Shown in pieces: positions 19,406 through 30,645 of a stretch of DNA of 64,000 bases. Within the stretch, counting starts at the first letter, position 1; each line of letters starts with the position of its first letter. The notes under the pieces are model-generated. The model was not told the DNA's origin and made no database searches. It worked only from the letters and a program-made list of their open reading frames with translations. The DNA is from Neonectria sp. B-13. Its lineage: Eukaryota; Ascomycota; Sordariomycetes; Hypocreales; Nectriaceae. Location: positions 4,942,309 to 5,006,308 of the forward strand of contig NOKP01000002.1 of the NCBI GenBank assembly GCA_002682825.1. The letters are read 5' to 3'. Position numbers and translations under genes: made by a program.

Positions 19406-21439
19406 TCATTTTCGTAGAGATTTGAGCAGAGGGGCAATTCTTGATCTTTTGCTCAGCCCGACTCGATATATAGGCTTGCTGTTTGGTGTCATGGCTGATA
19501 CCCCTCGCCCCGCGCCCCTAGTCACCGGAGTTGAATCGGTCGATTTTGCCCCCTTCCCTCGTGTAGGAGCATCTGAGTTATTGGCTTTGTCATCTTTGTC
19601 CGGCGTGCCAACGGTTGTTAGAATACTGGTATTTGGACTAGTTTCCTTCAAAACCGTATCTGGCACGGGCGTGGTCTTGGCTTCCGCGGGATCCTCTTCT
19701 GGAGGCTTATCCTGCCCGCCAGACCCATTGTGCCCATCCCTTAGTGTGTCAACGTCAACCTTGGTCTGAGCAACTGGTGTAATATCGTCTGTTAGTTCTG
19801 TTGTCGCCAGCTTGTCTTGTTTCCGTGGCCTGCCGCGCTTCTTCTTCTGCTTCGTAGAAGCCTTTCCATCCCCCGAATGCGAAGCTACCGGCTGTGTCGT
19901 TAGTGCTACTGCCTCTCCACCGGCGTTCTTTCTTGGCCGCCCTCTTGGCTTCTTTGGCTTGACGGGCGGTTCTGAGTAGCCGGGATCTGTGTCGTTGGTC
20001 CCCTCATTCAAAGATGGTGGTTCCTCTTTTTCCAACTCCTCAACCTCTCTCACTTCCTCATCTCGTTTTGACGTCTCTGAAGCCTTCTTTTTTGGCCTGC
20101 CTCGCTGTTTCGTCTCTTTCGGCTTGGCGGGCGGTTCTGAGTAGTCGGATTCTGTGTCGTTGCTTCTCTCATTCGCATATGGTGGCTCCTCTTTGTCCAG
20201 CTGCTCCACCTCTTTAACTTCCTCATCCCGTTTTAACGTCTCCGAAATATTCTTTTTTGGCCTGCCTCGCTGTTTCGTCTCTTTCGGCTTGGCGGGCGTT
20301 TCAATCACAGAAATGATATCCGGAGATGACTCTCGTCGGGAATGAGTCGATTGTCTGGTTACGGCATTGACCGTAACCGGTGCGACTGATGGCAGTGGGG
20401 CGGCGCTGAAACCAATATCGTCACTCCGTGGGGTATTCACATTTGTTGCCGAACCGCTTGATGCCAATAGAAGAGGATCCCGTTGCAATACAGGAGGCAA
20501 AGCGTCGTGTTGGTGGCTATCGCTGGATGGGAAGTGTACGCTCTGGTACTGCAGCTTCTGTGCGTCCGTCAAGGCTTTCGCCGAAATATAAAATGACGCC
20601 TCATTATCGAGAGGGAGCGTTGGAGGGAAAGTCGGAGGGAGCGTCGGAGGGAGCGTCGGAGGGAGCATGCTTGAAAAGGCAACTGGCTGTGGCTCTGGTT
20701 GTATATCCTCGTTCTCCGTGCTGAGTGGAATGGTTACCAGATCGACTTCATTGGATCCTTGCGGGGACGGGTGTGAACTGTCTGTTTTCCTCCTCTTCTT
20801 TCTCCCCGTAACAGGGCTGTCGTCATCCTCTCGGTGATCATAATTGATCTTGGACTTCTTGGTAGAGGGAGTATCTCGTTGGTTCAGCTTTGGCTTCGCA
20901 GCTGACCGAGATGCTGGCTTGACCTCCTGGCGCTTCAATCGGATCTTGGTGACTTTTCGTGTTTCATTTTCCTCGGGGCTGCTCGGTACGTTCCAAACTT
21001 CATCCATCATGGCGGTAGGTGCTTTCTTCCTTCCGGGCGTCGAGACCTGCGTCCAATCACTCATCCCCTTGCCACTTGAAGTTTTGGGATCCTTTGAAAC
21101 CGTAGGGTCCGAGATTGATGTGAGCGAAGATGGCTCAATCAGTTCCGTCACTGTCCGTTGGAAGGGCGCCGGGGCTGTCACTTCCGAGCTGGAAAGCGCC
21201 GCCCCGTTGGCCGAACCGAGCAATTCGCCTGGGGCGTTCTCGCGTGCAGCATCGTTCTGCTCGTCATAGATATTCTGAAAGAAGGATGGGTTGGTAGACG
21301 TTGACGTGTGGCTAACACGGGCGAATGAACGCGTCACCTCTAGGCCGAAATTGTTAGGTGAGAACGGTGCCTGGGGGCTGTGCGGCGGAGAGTAGCTATT
21401 GTCTTCCTCGTCAGAATCAGCAATGATGGCCGGAGGCAT
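19406..21439 (-). CDS. AT-hook DNA-binding protein, otherwise uncharacterised
   Basis: Intronless 677-aa protein starting MPPAIIADSDEED, a start pattern I recall from related fungal proteins; upstream frame lacks another ATG. It is mostly disordered and charged. Four AT-hook cores (three GRPKK/GRPRK within about residues 390-520 and one KRGRPRK near 550) should bind the minor groove of AT-rich DNA. Two 55-residue modules containing a hook are near copies, encoded by two 165-bp tandem repeats (19963-20292). A Leu-Pro-Pro-Thr segment is encoded by 12-bp repeats near 20611-20667. A basic KKRRKT cluster may be a nuclear signal. The role (chromatin, transcription) is inference; no catalytic domain is visible. 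Confidence 0.82.
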   Translation of the reverse strand: MPPAIIADSDEEDNSYSPPHSPQAPFSPNNFGLEVTRSFARVSHTSTSTNPSFFQNIYDEQNDAARENAPGELLGSANGAALSSSEVTAPAPFQRTVTELIEPSSLTSISDPTVSKDPKTSSGKGMSDWTQVSTPGRKKAPTAMMDEVWNVPSSPEENETRKVTKIRLKRQEVKPASRSAAKPKLNQRDTPSTKKSKINYDHREDDDSPVTGRKKRRKTDSSHPSPQGSNEVDLVTIPLSTENEDIQPEPQPVAFSSMLPPTLPPTLPPTFPPTLPLDNEASFYISAKALTDAQKLQYQSVHFPSSDSHQHDALPPVLQRDPLLLASSGSATNVNTPRSDDIGFSAAPLPSVAPVTVNAVTRQSTHSRRESSPDIISVIETPAKPKETKQRGRPKKNISETLKRDEEVKEVEQLDKEEPPYANERSNDTESDYSEPPAKPKETKQRGRPKKKASETSKRDEEVREVEELEKEEPPSLNEGTNDTDPGYSEPPVKPKKPRGRPRKNAGGEAVALTTQPVASHSGDGKASTKQKKKRGRPRKQDKLATTELTDDITPVAQTKVDVDTLRDGHNGSGGQDKPPEEDPAEAKTTPVPDTVLKETSPNTSILTTVGTPDKDDKANNSDAPTRGKGAKSTDSTPVTRGAGRGVSAMTPNSKPIYRVGLSKRSRIAPLLKSLRK
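19963..20292 (-). repeat. Two 165-bp tandem repeats encoding AT-hook modules
   Basis: Blocks start at 19963 and 20128 and are clearly homologous in DNA and protein, each ending in a Pro-rich spacer plus GRPKK hook. A third start at 20293 is truncated after a few bases. The 165-bp period is exactly 55 codons, so changes in copy number keep the frame. Confidence 0.8.
20611..20667 (-). repeat. 12-bp coding repeat (Leu-Pro-Pro-Thr)
   Basis: Four to five units of a GGAGGGAGCGTC-type 12-mer inside the AT-hook gene. The in-frame period suggests slippage-prone length variation. Confidence 0.75.
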
Positions 21440-21987
21440 CTTGGCAAGCAATGAGTGTCGAAACGATGGCCCTCGGCAGCGGACTCGGAGCACACGTTAA
21501 ACGCGCGCGGACGTGGGGTTTCGTGTCGCGCGTGGCCACGTGACACATTCACAAATCGCTTAGCAACCTCATGCAGCCAGATCTAGACATTAACCAACTA
21601 GACTAGCACATATCAAAGGCACTCGTCAATCTTGGTACGAAACACGACGAGTCACGTCACAATCAGAGGAACATGGAAATTTTTATTCTCAGTGAGAAAA
21701 TGGTCATTCTGTTGATTTATTGACCTGTTCAACTCCCAATTGGGAGAGTATATGCAAATGTTGAAATGCGCTCGCCCAACCTTCTTCCTATCCCATTCCC
21801 TAATCCTGATCCGTAGGTTAACTTTTGGGATGCAGCAAACACACCTGGTCTTTTTGACCAGCCCCAAACGCCGATGTTGAAATCGTAGCTGATTCGTAGA
21901 TGCAGCCTCCGCAAATAGCACACTAGTTAACACAATCCCCATGCGCCACCGTCCCCTTCAACCTTCTTATACCACACAGGTTGACAT
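21440..21987. other. AT-hook gene promoter and MET6 3' flank
   Basis: About 550 bases between two minus-strand genes. A GC-rich part near the AT-hook start has alternating CG and a CACGTG box (21537-21542). The distal part is AT-rich MET6 3' DNA. No gene seen. Confidence 0.5.
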
Positions 21988-24411
21988 TTAGTTCTTGGCG
22001 TACTTGGCACGGAAGTACTTGGCAGCGTTGACCATGTTGAGGAGGGCCTCCTTGGTCTCCTTCCACTGGCGGGTCTTGAGACCACAGTCAGGGTCGATCC
22101 AGAGCTGCTCAGGCTTGAGAAACTGGAGCATCTCCTCGATGCGCTCCTTGATCTCCTGCTCGCTGGGAATACGAGGAGAGTGGATGTCGTAGACACCAGG
22201 GCCGATGTGGCGGGGGTACTCGGAGTCAACGAAGACACGGAGGAGCTTGGCGTCAGACTTGCTGTTCTCAATGGACAGAACATCGGCATCGAGGGCAGCG
22301 ATGGCGTGGAAGAAGTCCTGGAACTCAGAGTAACAGAAGTGAGAGTGAATCTGAGTGGAGTCCTCGACACCAGCGGTGGAGAGACGGAAAGCGTCGACAG
22401 CCCACTCGAGGTAGGCATCGCGCTCCTTGCCGGAGCGGAGAGGGAGACCCTCACGGAGAGCGGGCTCGTCGACCTGGATGACGTCGACGCCGGCCTTCTC
22501 AAGATCGATGACCTCGTCACGGAGGGCCAGAGCAAGCTGCTGGGCCTGGACGGACTGGTGAACGTCGTCACGGGGGAAAGACCATCGCAGGCAAGTGACG
22601 GGGCCAGTCAGCATGCCCTTCATGGGCTTCTGGGAGACCGAGACGGCGTACTTGGACTCCTTGACGGTCATGGGGGCGGGGCGGGAGATGTCGCCGACAA
22701 TGATAGGGGGTCGGACGCATCGAGAACCGTAGCTCTGAACCCAGGCGTGGGTGGTGAAGGCATAGCCCTTAAGGCGCTCGCCGAAGAACTGGACCATGTC
22801 GTTACGCTCAGGCTCGCCGTGGACGTAGACGTCGAGGCCAAGCTCCTCCTGGATCTTGACGTTGTCATCGATCTCCTTCTCAATGAACTTGTCGTACTGC
22901 TCAACGGTGATCTCACCCTTGGTGAGCTTGTTGCGCTGAATACGGATGTCCTTGGTCTGGGGGAAGGAGCCGATGGTGGTGGTAGGGAAGAGGGGAAGCT
23001 TGAGCTTCTCCTGCTGCTGGGAGATACGGGTAGGGAACTCGGACTTTCGCTTGTGGTCGGCCTCAGTGACCTTGGACTGGCGGTCCTTGACAACGGAGTC
23101 GTTGGTTCGGGAAGAGGTGGCACGAGCCTGAATAGACTTGGCGTTGGCCTCAAGCTGCTCACGGACAGCGGCGGGGCCCTCAGTGACAGCCTTGGCGATG
23201 AGAGCAATCTCGGAAGCCTTCTCGCTGGCGAAAGAGAACCAGTCGGCAATCTCGGGGTCCAGCTTCTTCTCGCTGGCGAGAGTGTGGGGAGTGTGGAGGA
23301 GAGAGCTGGAGGTAGCAACGATGACACGCTCCTTGCCGAGCTTCTGGATAGCAGTCTCGGCGGTCTCAATGGCGCGCTTCAGGTTGGTCTTCCAGATGTT
23401 GCGACCGTCGACGACACCGGCAGAGAGGATGGTCTTGGGGCCGAGGGCAGCAGCAACAGCCTCGAGCTGCTCAGGGTTGCGGACGAGATCAACGTGGACA
23501 CCGTAGATGTCCTTGGGGAGAAGGTCGAGGTTGTGGACGATATCACCGAAGTAGGTGGTGAAGACAAGCTTGGGGATCTTGTCGCCAAGAGCGGCGAGCT
23601 TCTCATAGGCAGGCTTGAAGGCAGCCTTGGTCTTCTCGGGGAGGTCAAAGACAAGGACAGGCTCGTCAATCTGGACAGTCTCGGCACCAGCCTCCTTGAG
23701 CTGGGTAAGAAGCTGCTCGTAGACGGGCAGAAGCTTGTCCAGGAGGTCAATGGGGACGACAGACTGATCACGGTCGGCCTTGCCGAGGTGGAGGAAGCTC
23801 ACGGGGCCAACAAGGACGGGGCGGGTGGTGATGCCAGCCTCCTTGGCCTCCTTGAAGTCAGCGACAGCCTTGGGGGTGGCAGAGAGCTTGAAGGTCTGGT
23901 TGTCCTGGAGAGTGGGCTTGACGTAGTGGTAGTTGGAGTCGAACCACTTGACCATCTCCAGACTGGGGACATCGATACCCCCCTTCTGGTGGCCACGGCC
24001 CATGGCGAAGTACTCGTCGATGGTATCAAGACCATCCTTGGTGTATCGCTCGGGAACGGCCTGCGAGATAATTTGGTCAGCAAAGAGCAGAGAATTTGTT
24101 GACCTTGGGGAAGGTACTTACGCCGAAGTCCTGGATGTGGTGGAGGACCTGGTCGTAGAGAGCGAAATCGTTGCTGGGGATGATGTCGACACCGGCATCC
24201 TTCTGGATCTTCCAGTGGGCAAGGCGGAGGCGCTTGGCCTCAGCGAGGAGGTCGGCCTGGGAGATCTTGCCACCCCAGTCTACATGTGCTGGTCAGCGGC
24301 TGTGCTTTGGGGATGAGGGGTTGTAGAGGTGTACTGACAAGCTTCGGTAGCCTTCTTCAGGTCACGGTTTGCGCCCATGCGGGGGAAACCGAGGATAGCG
24401 GACTGAACCAT
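21988..24411 (-). CDS. MET6: Cobalamin-independent methionine synthase
   Basis: Transfers the methyl group of 5-methyltetrahydropteroyltriglutamate to homocysteine, forming methionine in the cytosol. Three exons: 24339-24411, 24122-24279 and 21988-24060, give 767 aa, the same as the yeast enzyme. The start MVQSAILGFPRMG and the early motif AGVDIIPSNDF are family signatures. The C-terminal catalytic barrel shows the zinc ligands in HSHFCYSEF (His and Cys, near residues 655-657), a later Glu in LSIENSKSD, and the Cys in WIDPDCGLK. The two introns (61 and 58 nt by the chosen junctions) are in the N-terminal part only. Very strong codon bias suggests high expression and produces a spurious 640-codon antisense frame. 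Confidence 0.97.
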
Positions 24412-26790
24412 CTTGGCGGTTGATCCGAGTACTCTGAAAGATGGTATGTTTGGAAAAAGTCGCTGTTCGGTTGTTAGACGATGTGAATTTTGCTTCAAGC
24501 GGTGGCGGGGTGATGGCGGGGTGAGGGGCAGTTTGAGTGGAAAAGTGGGAGGGTGGACGAGGCAGAGGGAGCACGTACTGGATGACACAGAGCCCTGTCT
24601 GTACCGCAATGGATCAATCAGGAGATCCTTTGATGAGAGAGGAAGAGGGCGGATGGGAGGATGAAAAGAAGAGAAAAAAAGAGGAAGAGGAAGGGGAGAA
24701 GGTCTAGAAAAAGGATGAGCGGTTGGAAAAAAGATCGAGCAAGAAAACTCAGGCGGAGGCCAGTCCGAAAGCGGGGGAGGGGTAGCAGTGAGTGAGACCG
24801 TGTGAGTGAGGGATACGCGAGGGACGTGAGGTACATCCGTAGCTCTCGCATTCGTAGTGTCTCCCTAACAACTCATTAGCAAGTTGCTGTACCTCAGTCT
24901 GGTCTCTGCAAGTCGAGGTGAGCACAGAGCACGGAGCTGCAGCACTGCAGGAGCCACCGAGTCCACAGTGGCCCGTGGGAGGCAGTGGTTGGGCAGGGGC
25001 TGCCCTTACAAAGCCTGAGCTTGCCGTGCTTGGGGCAGCTCCTGCGGGAGGCTGCGGTACGTACCGAATACGTATTCGTACATTTCGTCGGCGGTGGTTG
25101 GTCGGCGGGAGCGGTTGCCGGGGGGGGCTGGAGGGTTCGAGGCAGCTGGTTGGCGGCGACTTGGCGGTTGGCGGCCGGCTGTTGCGGTGGGTACAGCGTC
25201 AGTTTGGTGGACAGCTTGCGGGCTGTCGGCGGAGCTAGTTTGGACTCTGCTCGTTGTTGCGGGCGAGCAGACATTTCGGCTCCCGAATTGCGCCATCGAC
25301 CAAGGATGGCCTCATAGTAGAGTCTGGCGCCCTTGTCCCTTGTTCAATGTTGCCCTTGTTGCCTGGTTACTGGGGCTAACTCGAGCCCCAATATTCCGTC
25401 TTACGCCGCTCCTCGGCCGTTGCGGCGTTGGATGGATGAAATCCTTCGCCATGCCACCCCAGTCACTACCTACAGCCCAAGTCCCTACGAGGTTTCCGTC
25501 TTGCACACTGTATGAATACTGTCCGCCTTGCCCCTCGTGTGCGCCCCTCAACTGCCCCTCGATCAATTGCCCCTCGTGTGTCTTGGAGCGGACCCACGTG
25601 CTCAAGGGTGTCGCCGTTTTCCTCGCCTTGGACCTAGGACCGGACGATATCGGGGACTGCGGTTTGCGTGAGACTTTTGTTGAGGATTTGGTTAGCTGTT
25701 TTTTTTGTCTGGAAGATGAGAGAAGCCAAGGAGCCTTTCGGCGATCTTTTCGTTAAGAAGGCTGGAGGATGGCTGATCTCACCTCTCCCTTGCGCACACC
25801 GACATATCCTGCATATCCATGCAGCCAGCCAGTCACCGGCTCACAAGTTTCGACAAAGTGTACTCCATCGATAGAAGTACAATGGCCCCTCACTTCTAAC
25901 CTCTTATCATCGTGGCCGCCGAGTATCTTTATAGTACACAGGTGGAAACATTCATTACTGCACGTAGTAGCTCAGACGGACCAATTTAGTCCTGCTGTCA
26001 GATTTTGTCCGGGATGAGAAACTGCTCAATTCATCGTTGCGATTCGCCATTTTCCTCTGTTATCACATGCTTGGATAAACGCCACATGACAAGATTCAGA
26101 CAAAGCGAGATGATCGTGGCTCTGGTCCTGGCTGCATGTATCGCGTTCGCGCACCTACCCGCATAAAGGCCCAAGGTACTGACCAGCGAGGGCTTCTTGT
26201 GTTATATGGCATAGGACTAGGTAAGAGTTAAGGACATAGGTCTGAGACGGAGAGCAGAATATCCCATGCATTGTAAGGTATTAAACCTTGCTGCACCACT
26301 AACACACTCACTTCACCTTCAGTGACTCAATACCACCGGCCAGCACGGCTTAACATACCCTTTCTGTTCAATGCGAAAATAAATACCATAGCGTAGAAGA
26401 TGTAGAATAACTTTCTCCATATTTTGGGGAACCCTTTTTATCCCAATTCGACTTGAGGCTTCACTATTTTGCAATGATGTGACGAAGCTTCCGTCATATG
26501 CCCCTTCTTATCCTGGCTGTGGAAAATAACAAAGATGGAAAGAGACACCAGCTCTGACCCATCGCCAGCAATACTGCTGTTCAATTCAATCACCACGTCA
26601 CCTCCTTTTGTGTTGTCATGCTCACTCTCTACCCCGAAACACTCCCCTGTCCTTCGGCGAGTCCATCGCCTCGTTTGCTATCCCGATTTTGGTTGCGTTC
26701 GCTCTTTGGACCTCCATCACTTGGGAAGCCTTCTTCTTGGACGACACCTCGGTCATCTTAGACTCAGCAACTTCCTTCCAAGAGTCCCCC
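24412..26790. other. MET6 promoter and long non-coding interval
   Basis: 2.4 kb without a supported gene. Near MET6 it is purine-rich on the plus strand (a long CT leader for the gene). Around 25000-25300 is GC-rich with a TACGTATTCGTA-like palindromic patch near 25066-25080. An open frame of 220 codons at 25094-25756 has no family features and random composition. The last 400 bases are AT-rich and probably hold the promoter and leader of the following gene. Confidence 0.5.
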
Positions 26791-29700
26791 ATGCCTTTTC
26801 TCTGTTGTTGCAGCTCTCGAGCTCTGCCTCGGGAACCACAGTCAACACCAAGTGCTTTCCAGACACCAGCTGTCGAACTCAACTCTGTGTCAACTCCTAC
26901 TGCAGAAACACAGAAGCCACTGGAGGCACACCCATCTATTATAGGGCTTCCCTCTCACGCAGTATGGGATTCACCCCAGCCCTCATCCGATGCCCACCAA
27001 GGTGCAACTGGGCTCCAGCTGGCTGCAGACGATTTTGACAGTGACGACGGCCAGCTGACAGCGAAAAAGAGAATCAGTGGAACATTTGAGGTTGTCCGAA
27101 CCAAACTATCTCGGCATATTTGGCACAACGCCAGCATCAGACGTCAGTCGTCAGCCTCCTCCATTGGCAACAGCGAGGAGGAGGTCGCTCGCCGAGCCGA
27201 ACTGAAACGCCTCATGCATAAGAGAATCCAAGATGAACTCCAGCTCGAACAAGGCGACGAGATTTCCAGCAATAAATCGACCCCCAGCATTCAATGTCTA
27301 TCTTCTGTCACCAACCTCGCGGGGCCCAGAGACAACATTGAATTCGCCGTCAGTAAGCGCCCTGCTCTCGATTCCCAAACGTCTTTGGAGCAAAGACCCA
27401 AAACAACAACATTCGCACCATGCGAAGACTCTCGAGACCCTAAAGGACAGGAAAATGGTGGCCCAGAATCTTCGCTCAGCTATGGGAGCTTTGCGCAATC
27501 CGTGGATGAAACTACTGGCACCGTCCGCTGCCTGCATCCTGCAATCGCTTCCACAGAGCCATGTCCAGCATCAAGACATGTGAGCCTCCCACAGTCTATC
27601 TCACAGAAATCCTTCCAACTTTCAAACGGTACTTCTCGTCTCAACCGAATCTTAGGACCAGACAACGGCTTTTCTAACCGCCGAGACTCGTCATCCTTGG
27701 ACGGGCAATCGGCTCTCGGAGTATGGCTTATTGCACAAGGTCTGCGATCCAGGGACAACTCAACCATCCCACTAGACGATACTGAGATCGAAAACCCTGC
27801 TCCTCAAAACGACAGTTTTGATCATTTCATAGGGGTCGATAGGATTGCAGAAGTACTTGCATCAAGCATGCACAGCACTGCTAGGTCTCGGGCAGAAACG
27901 GCTCTCAGCCAGGCACGAAGTGTCAAAGCGGTATTCAAACAGACGGAGCAGGCCTCTGAAGTGGAGGATCAGACCCCGAAGTTTGCAACGACTGATTCTT
28001 TTGCAAGTTCCCGTCAGAGCGAGAAGGAGAGGCCATCTCCAACCGAACGTATTCTAGACAGCCGCGCGTTAACCTGCATATTGAACTCGATGATCGACAA
28101 TACGTCCTCGAACTACACTTCGAAACTACCGAGTTTTGAGCCGAGCCCTGCCCGCTCCCACCCCAATCTTCACAGTCTGAATTCTCAAGATATTCAGAGC
28201 TTCCAGCTTTCCCCTTTTGAATGCAAGTTCCTTGAAGTCGATCTTGATGAGTGTAACTGACGTAATTTCAGGGCATCGAAACTCACCGTTATGCTGCGAC
28301 TTTATAAGCTCAGATGAACAGGACTCTGATCAAAACAAAGAAAACCGACCGACTGAGTCCGAATCGTATATCAACGCACAATGGGTCCAGAATTCTTCTC
28401 AAATAATGTACGACACAGGGTCACTGTCGCAATCAGAGACCACCAGCTTTGTCCAGCGGGAAATCGAACTTCGGACAATTCAGAAACGATTTGGCGAAGT
28501 CTTGGCACGCAAGAAGCTTCCACTTCCCATCAGCAGCCGATTCCATGAAGAGTTTGCGGACCCTATCCATAGCCGTACCGGGCGGGTATCTCTCATCGAC
28601 AAGATCCATCTCACTGTCCCAAGACGATTTAAAACAGGGTCCAGAAGCCAAGATGTACCAGAACAAGGGAACACGTCTGGAATTTCGCAGGCCGCCAATT
28701 TAGATTCAGTGCCCCACGACACGGGGATGACCTATATCAGAGAAGAGAACAGCAAGCAGAAGCAGAAGCGGCCATCCAATTTGAGTATTCGCTCACACAT
28801 GCAACCCTCATCGCAGGTTTACCAGAGACCCAACTCGGACCGACAGGAAAGCACCACAGACTTGTGGCAACGAGCCATCAGACTCGAGGCAGAGGAGAGA
28901 CATAGCTCGAATACTCATATCAGTACGCCCAACCCCCAGCACGAAAAGTTTCCCTCTAATAATCACTCACTGAACTTGAAAGTTGGCTTGGAGAGGGGGG
29001 GGAGCACCGGGAATAGCTCTTTGTCGACACGCAACCCGAACAGGGAGCCGTCTCAGCTTACCCCTAAGGCTGATGAACTACCCACTGATGACCATTTGAA
29101 ATCACTCATTCAACGATGGGCAACTGAAATGCGACCTGGGGCATCAGGGACCGCTGACGGCATCGAGCGCAAGGGTTCCAGGAAGTTGATAAAGCCACCG
29201 CGGTCCTGGTCCAAGTTTCCATCTCATACAAGGGAAGAAAGAACTCGGCATGCGAGTATTAAGGACAGTGTCAAACCCAAGGACTTTGCGATAAAGGAGA
29301 TTATGCCAGATGGTACGGTTGTGTGGGCCACCCACAAATACCCTACGATGGAGGCATTGGATGAGAGAGCACTAACAAGGTCTTTTTCCGCGAGGGTCGG
29401 AAAAGTTGTCAAGTCAAAGCTCACCTGGTTTCTTCCCGTGAGGAATGTGCATGGAGCTGAGAGAAAGGCCTCCGGGAAAAGCAGGACCATCTCTCAAGGG
29501 GCAAGGCAACTAGAGTATCCCGAACTCGAAATTCTGCCAACGGAGTCAGGATACAAAGAACTTCAAGTTCTAGAGAAAGAAATCGGCAACATAAGAGGTA
29601 AAAAGCGCTCTCTAGTTTTGGAAGACGCCCTGGGACGGCCAAGGTCAGCGAGGAGCTTGGGAAGCAGAATATCAGCTCTTATGCAGGAAGTAGCGATGTC

Positions 29701-30136
29701 TAGCTGCAACGAACACGACAAGGCTCTTACTGTGACACAACCACTGACAGCGCCAGCGACGCCAGCAAGTGGGCTGCATAGCCTACTCCAAGAGAGCGTG
29801 GCCCCGACAGACATTTTTGTCACGCCTCAGAGCCGTTTTTCATTCGTCAATGAAACCCAGCAAGATGAGAGAGCGGAAGCTGAGTCCATCAAGAGCGAGC
29901 GTATAGCCCCTCGAAAGTCATCGACGATCGTGCCTGGCACGAAGGGTCATCTACGATCTTTCACATGGGCCGGTCTGTCTAAGAATGAAGTCTCCGATTC
30001 AAGCAGACTCAATGACTTCAGAGAGGCGTTGGAAATGCTCCTACGGGATAAGGGGGCCAGTGGCAGTGCAGAGTCCCTGGGGAATCCTAAAGCGGACGTC
30101 AGGAGCAACACCAATTCGGAGAGTAGCATGTCATAA
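26791..30136 (+). CDS. Large disordered protein, function unknown
   Basis: Two long frames join across one short intron into about 1094 aa. The best model is exon 26791-28252 and exon 28314-30136, with a GTAACT donor and CTCAG acceptor (61 nt). A donor at about 28255 or an earlier one would change only a few residues. The frame is open from 26608, but the first ATG is 26791, giving MPFLCCCSSR; the triple Cys could be palmitoylated and anchor the protein to membrane. The rest is Ser/Pro/Gln-rich and low in structure. There is a conserved-looking basic helix (RRAELKRLMHKRIQDE) near residue 140 and a short folded-looking stretch near DGTVVWATHKYPTMEAL. I do not recognise a domain and give no function. 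Confidence 0.72.
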
Positions 30137-30645
30137 CAACATGGAGCAACTGGTACTGACGATTCCTGAAGCGGGACTGAGGACCAAGAGGAATACAAAG
30201 GGTTTGTCTAAGGAGAAGATTGCACGATATTAAAGGGTTGCTATTCTGAATCATGGAGTATGAGAAGCAGAAGACATTATATTGTGTAGCGGTGACGAGT
30301 CGTTCACCTGTTCAACTAATTAACTAGCTACCTAAGTACCTAATTACGCGTCGGCTTGACCGGGTACTATCTAGGTAGCCTCACGCATTGTATGCATCCT
30401 TGACCCAATAGAATTTTAGTTCCAAACTTGCGTGCCAATCCAAGGGGAACAGCTCGACACAGTGGTCCAATTTCACTAGCCATGCTCACTTGTTCTTCAG
30501 GCAAATCTTGAGCATACTTCAGACCTCCGAATATAAGAGTTGGCAATCAAGCCGTCTGTATGCTAGGCCCTGTGGTTAGTCCATGTAATAACAGACTGGG
30601 AAGAGGACAAAAATGAATCCTGAGGACTGCGATTGGAGCCATAGC
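30137..30645. other. Convergent 3' flanks
   Basis: About 500 AT-rich bases between the disordered-protein gene and the MFS gene, with several TAATTA/CTAGGTAC-like patches near 30310-30370. No gene seen. Confidence 0.5.

Noticed and set aside
22180..24102. 640-codon open frame on the plus strand
   Set aside because: It lies exactly opposite MET6 and results from the strong codon bias of that gene; composition is Leu/Gly/Val/Glu-biased with no family features.
25094..25756. 220-codon open frame on the plus strand
   Set aside because: No ATG-centred context, no domain, and amino-acid composition typical of translated GC-rich non-coding DNA.
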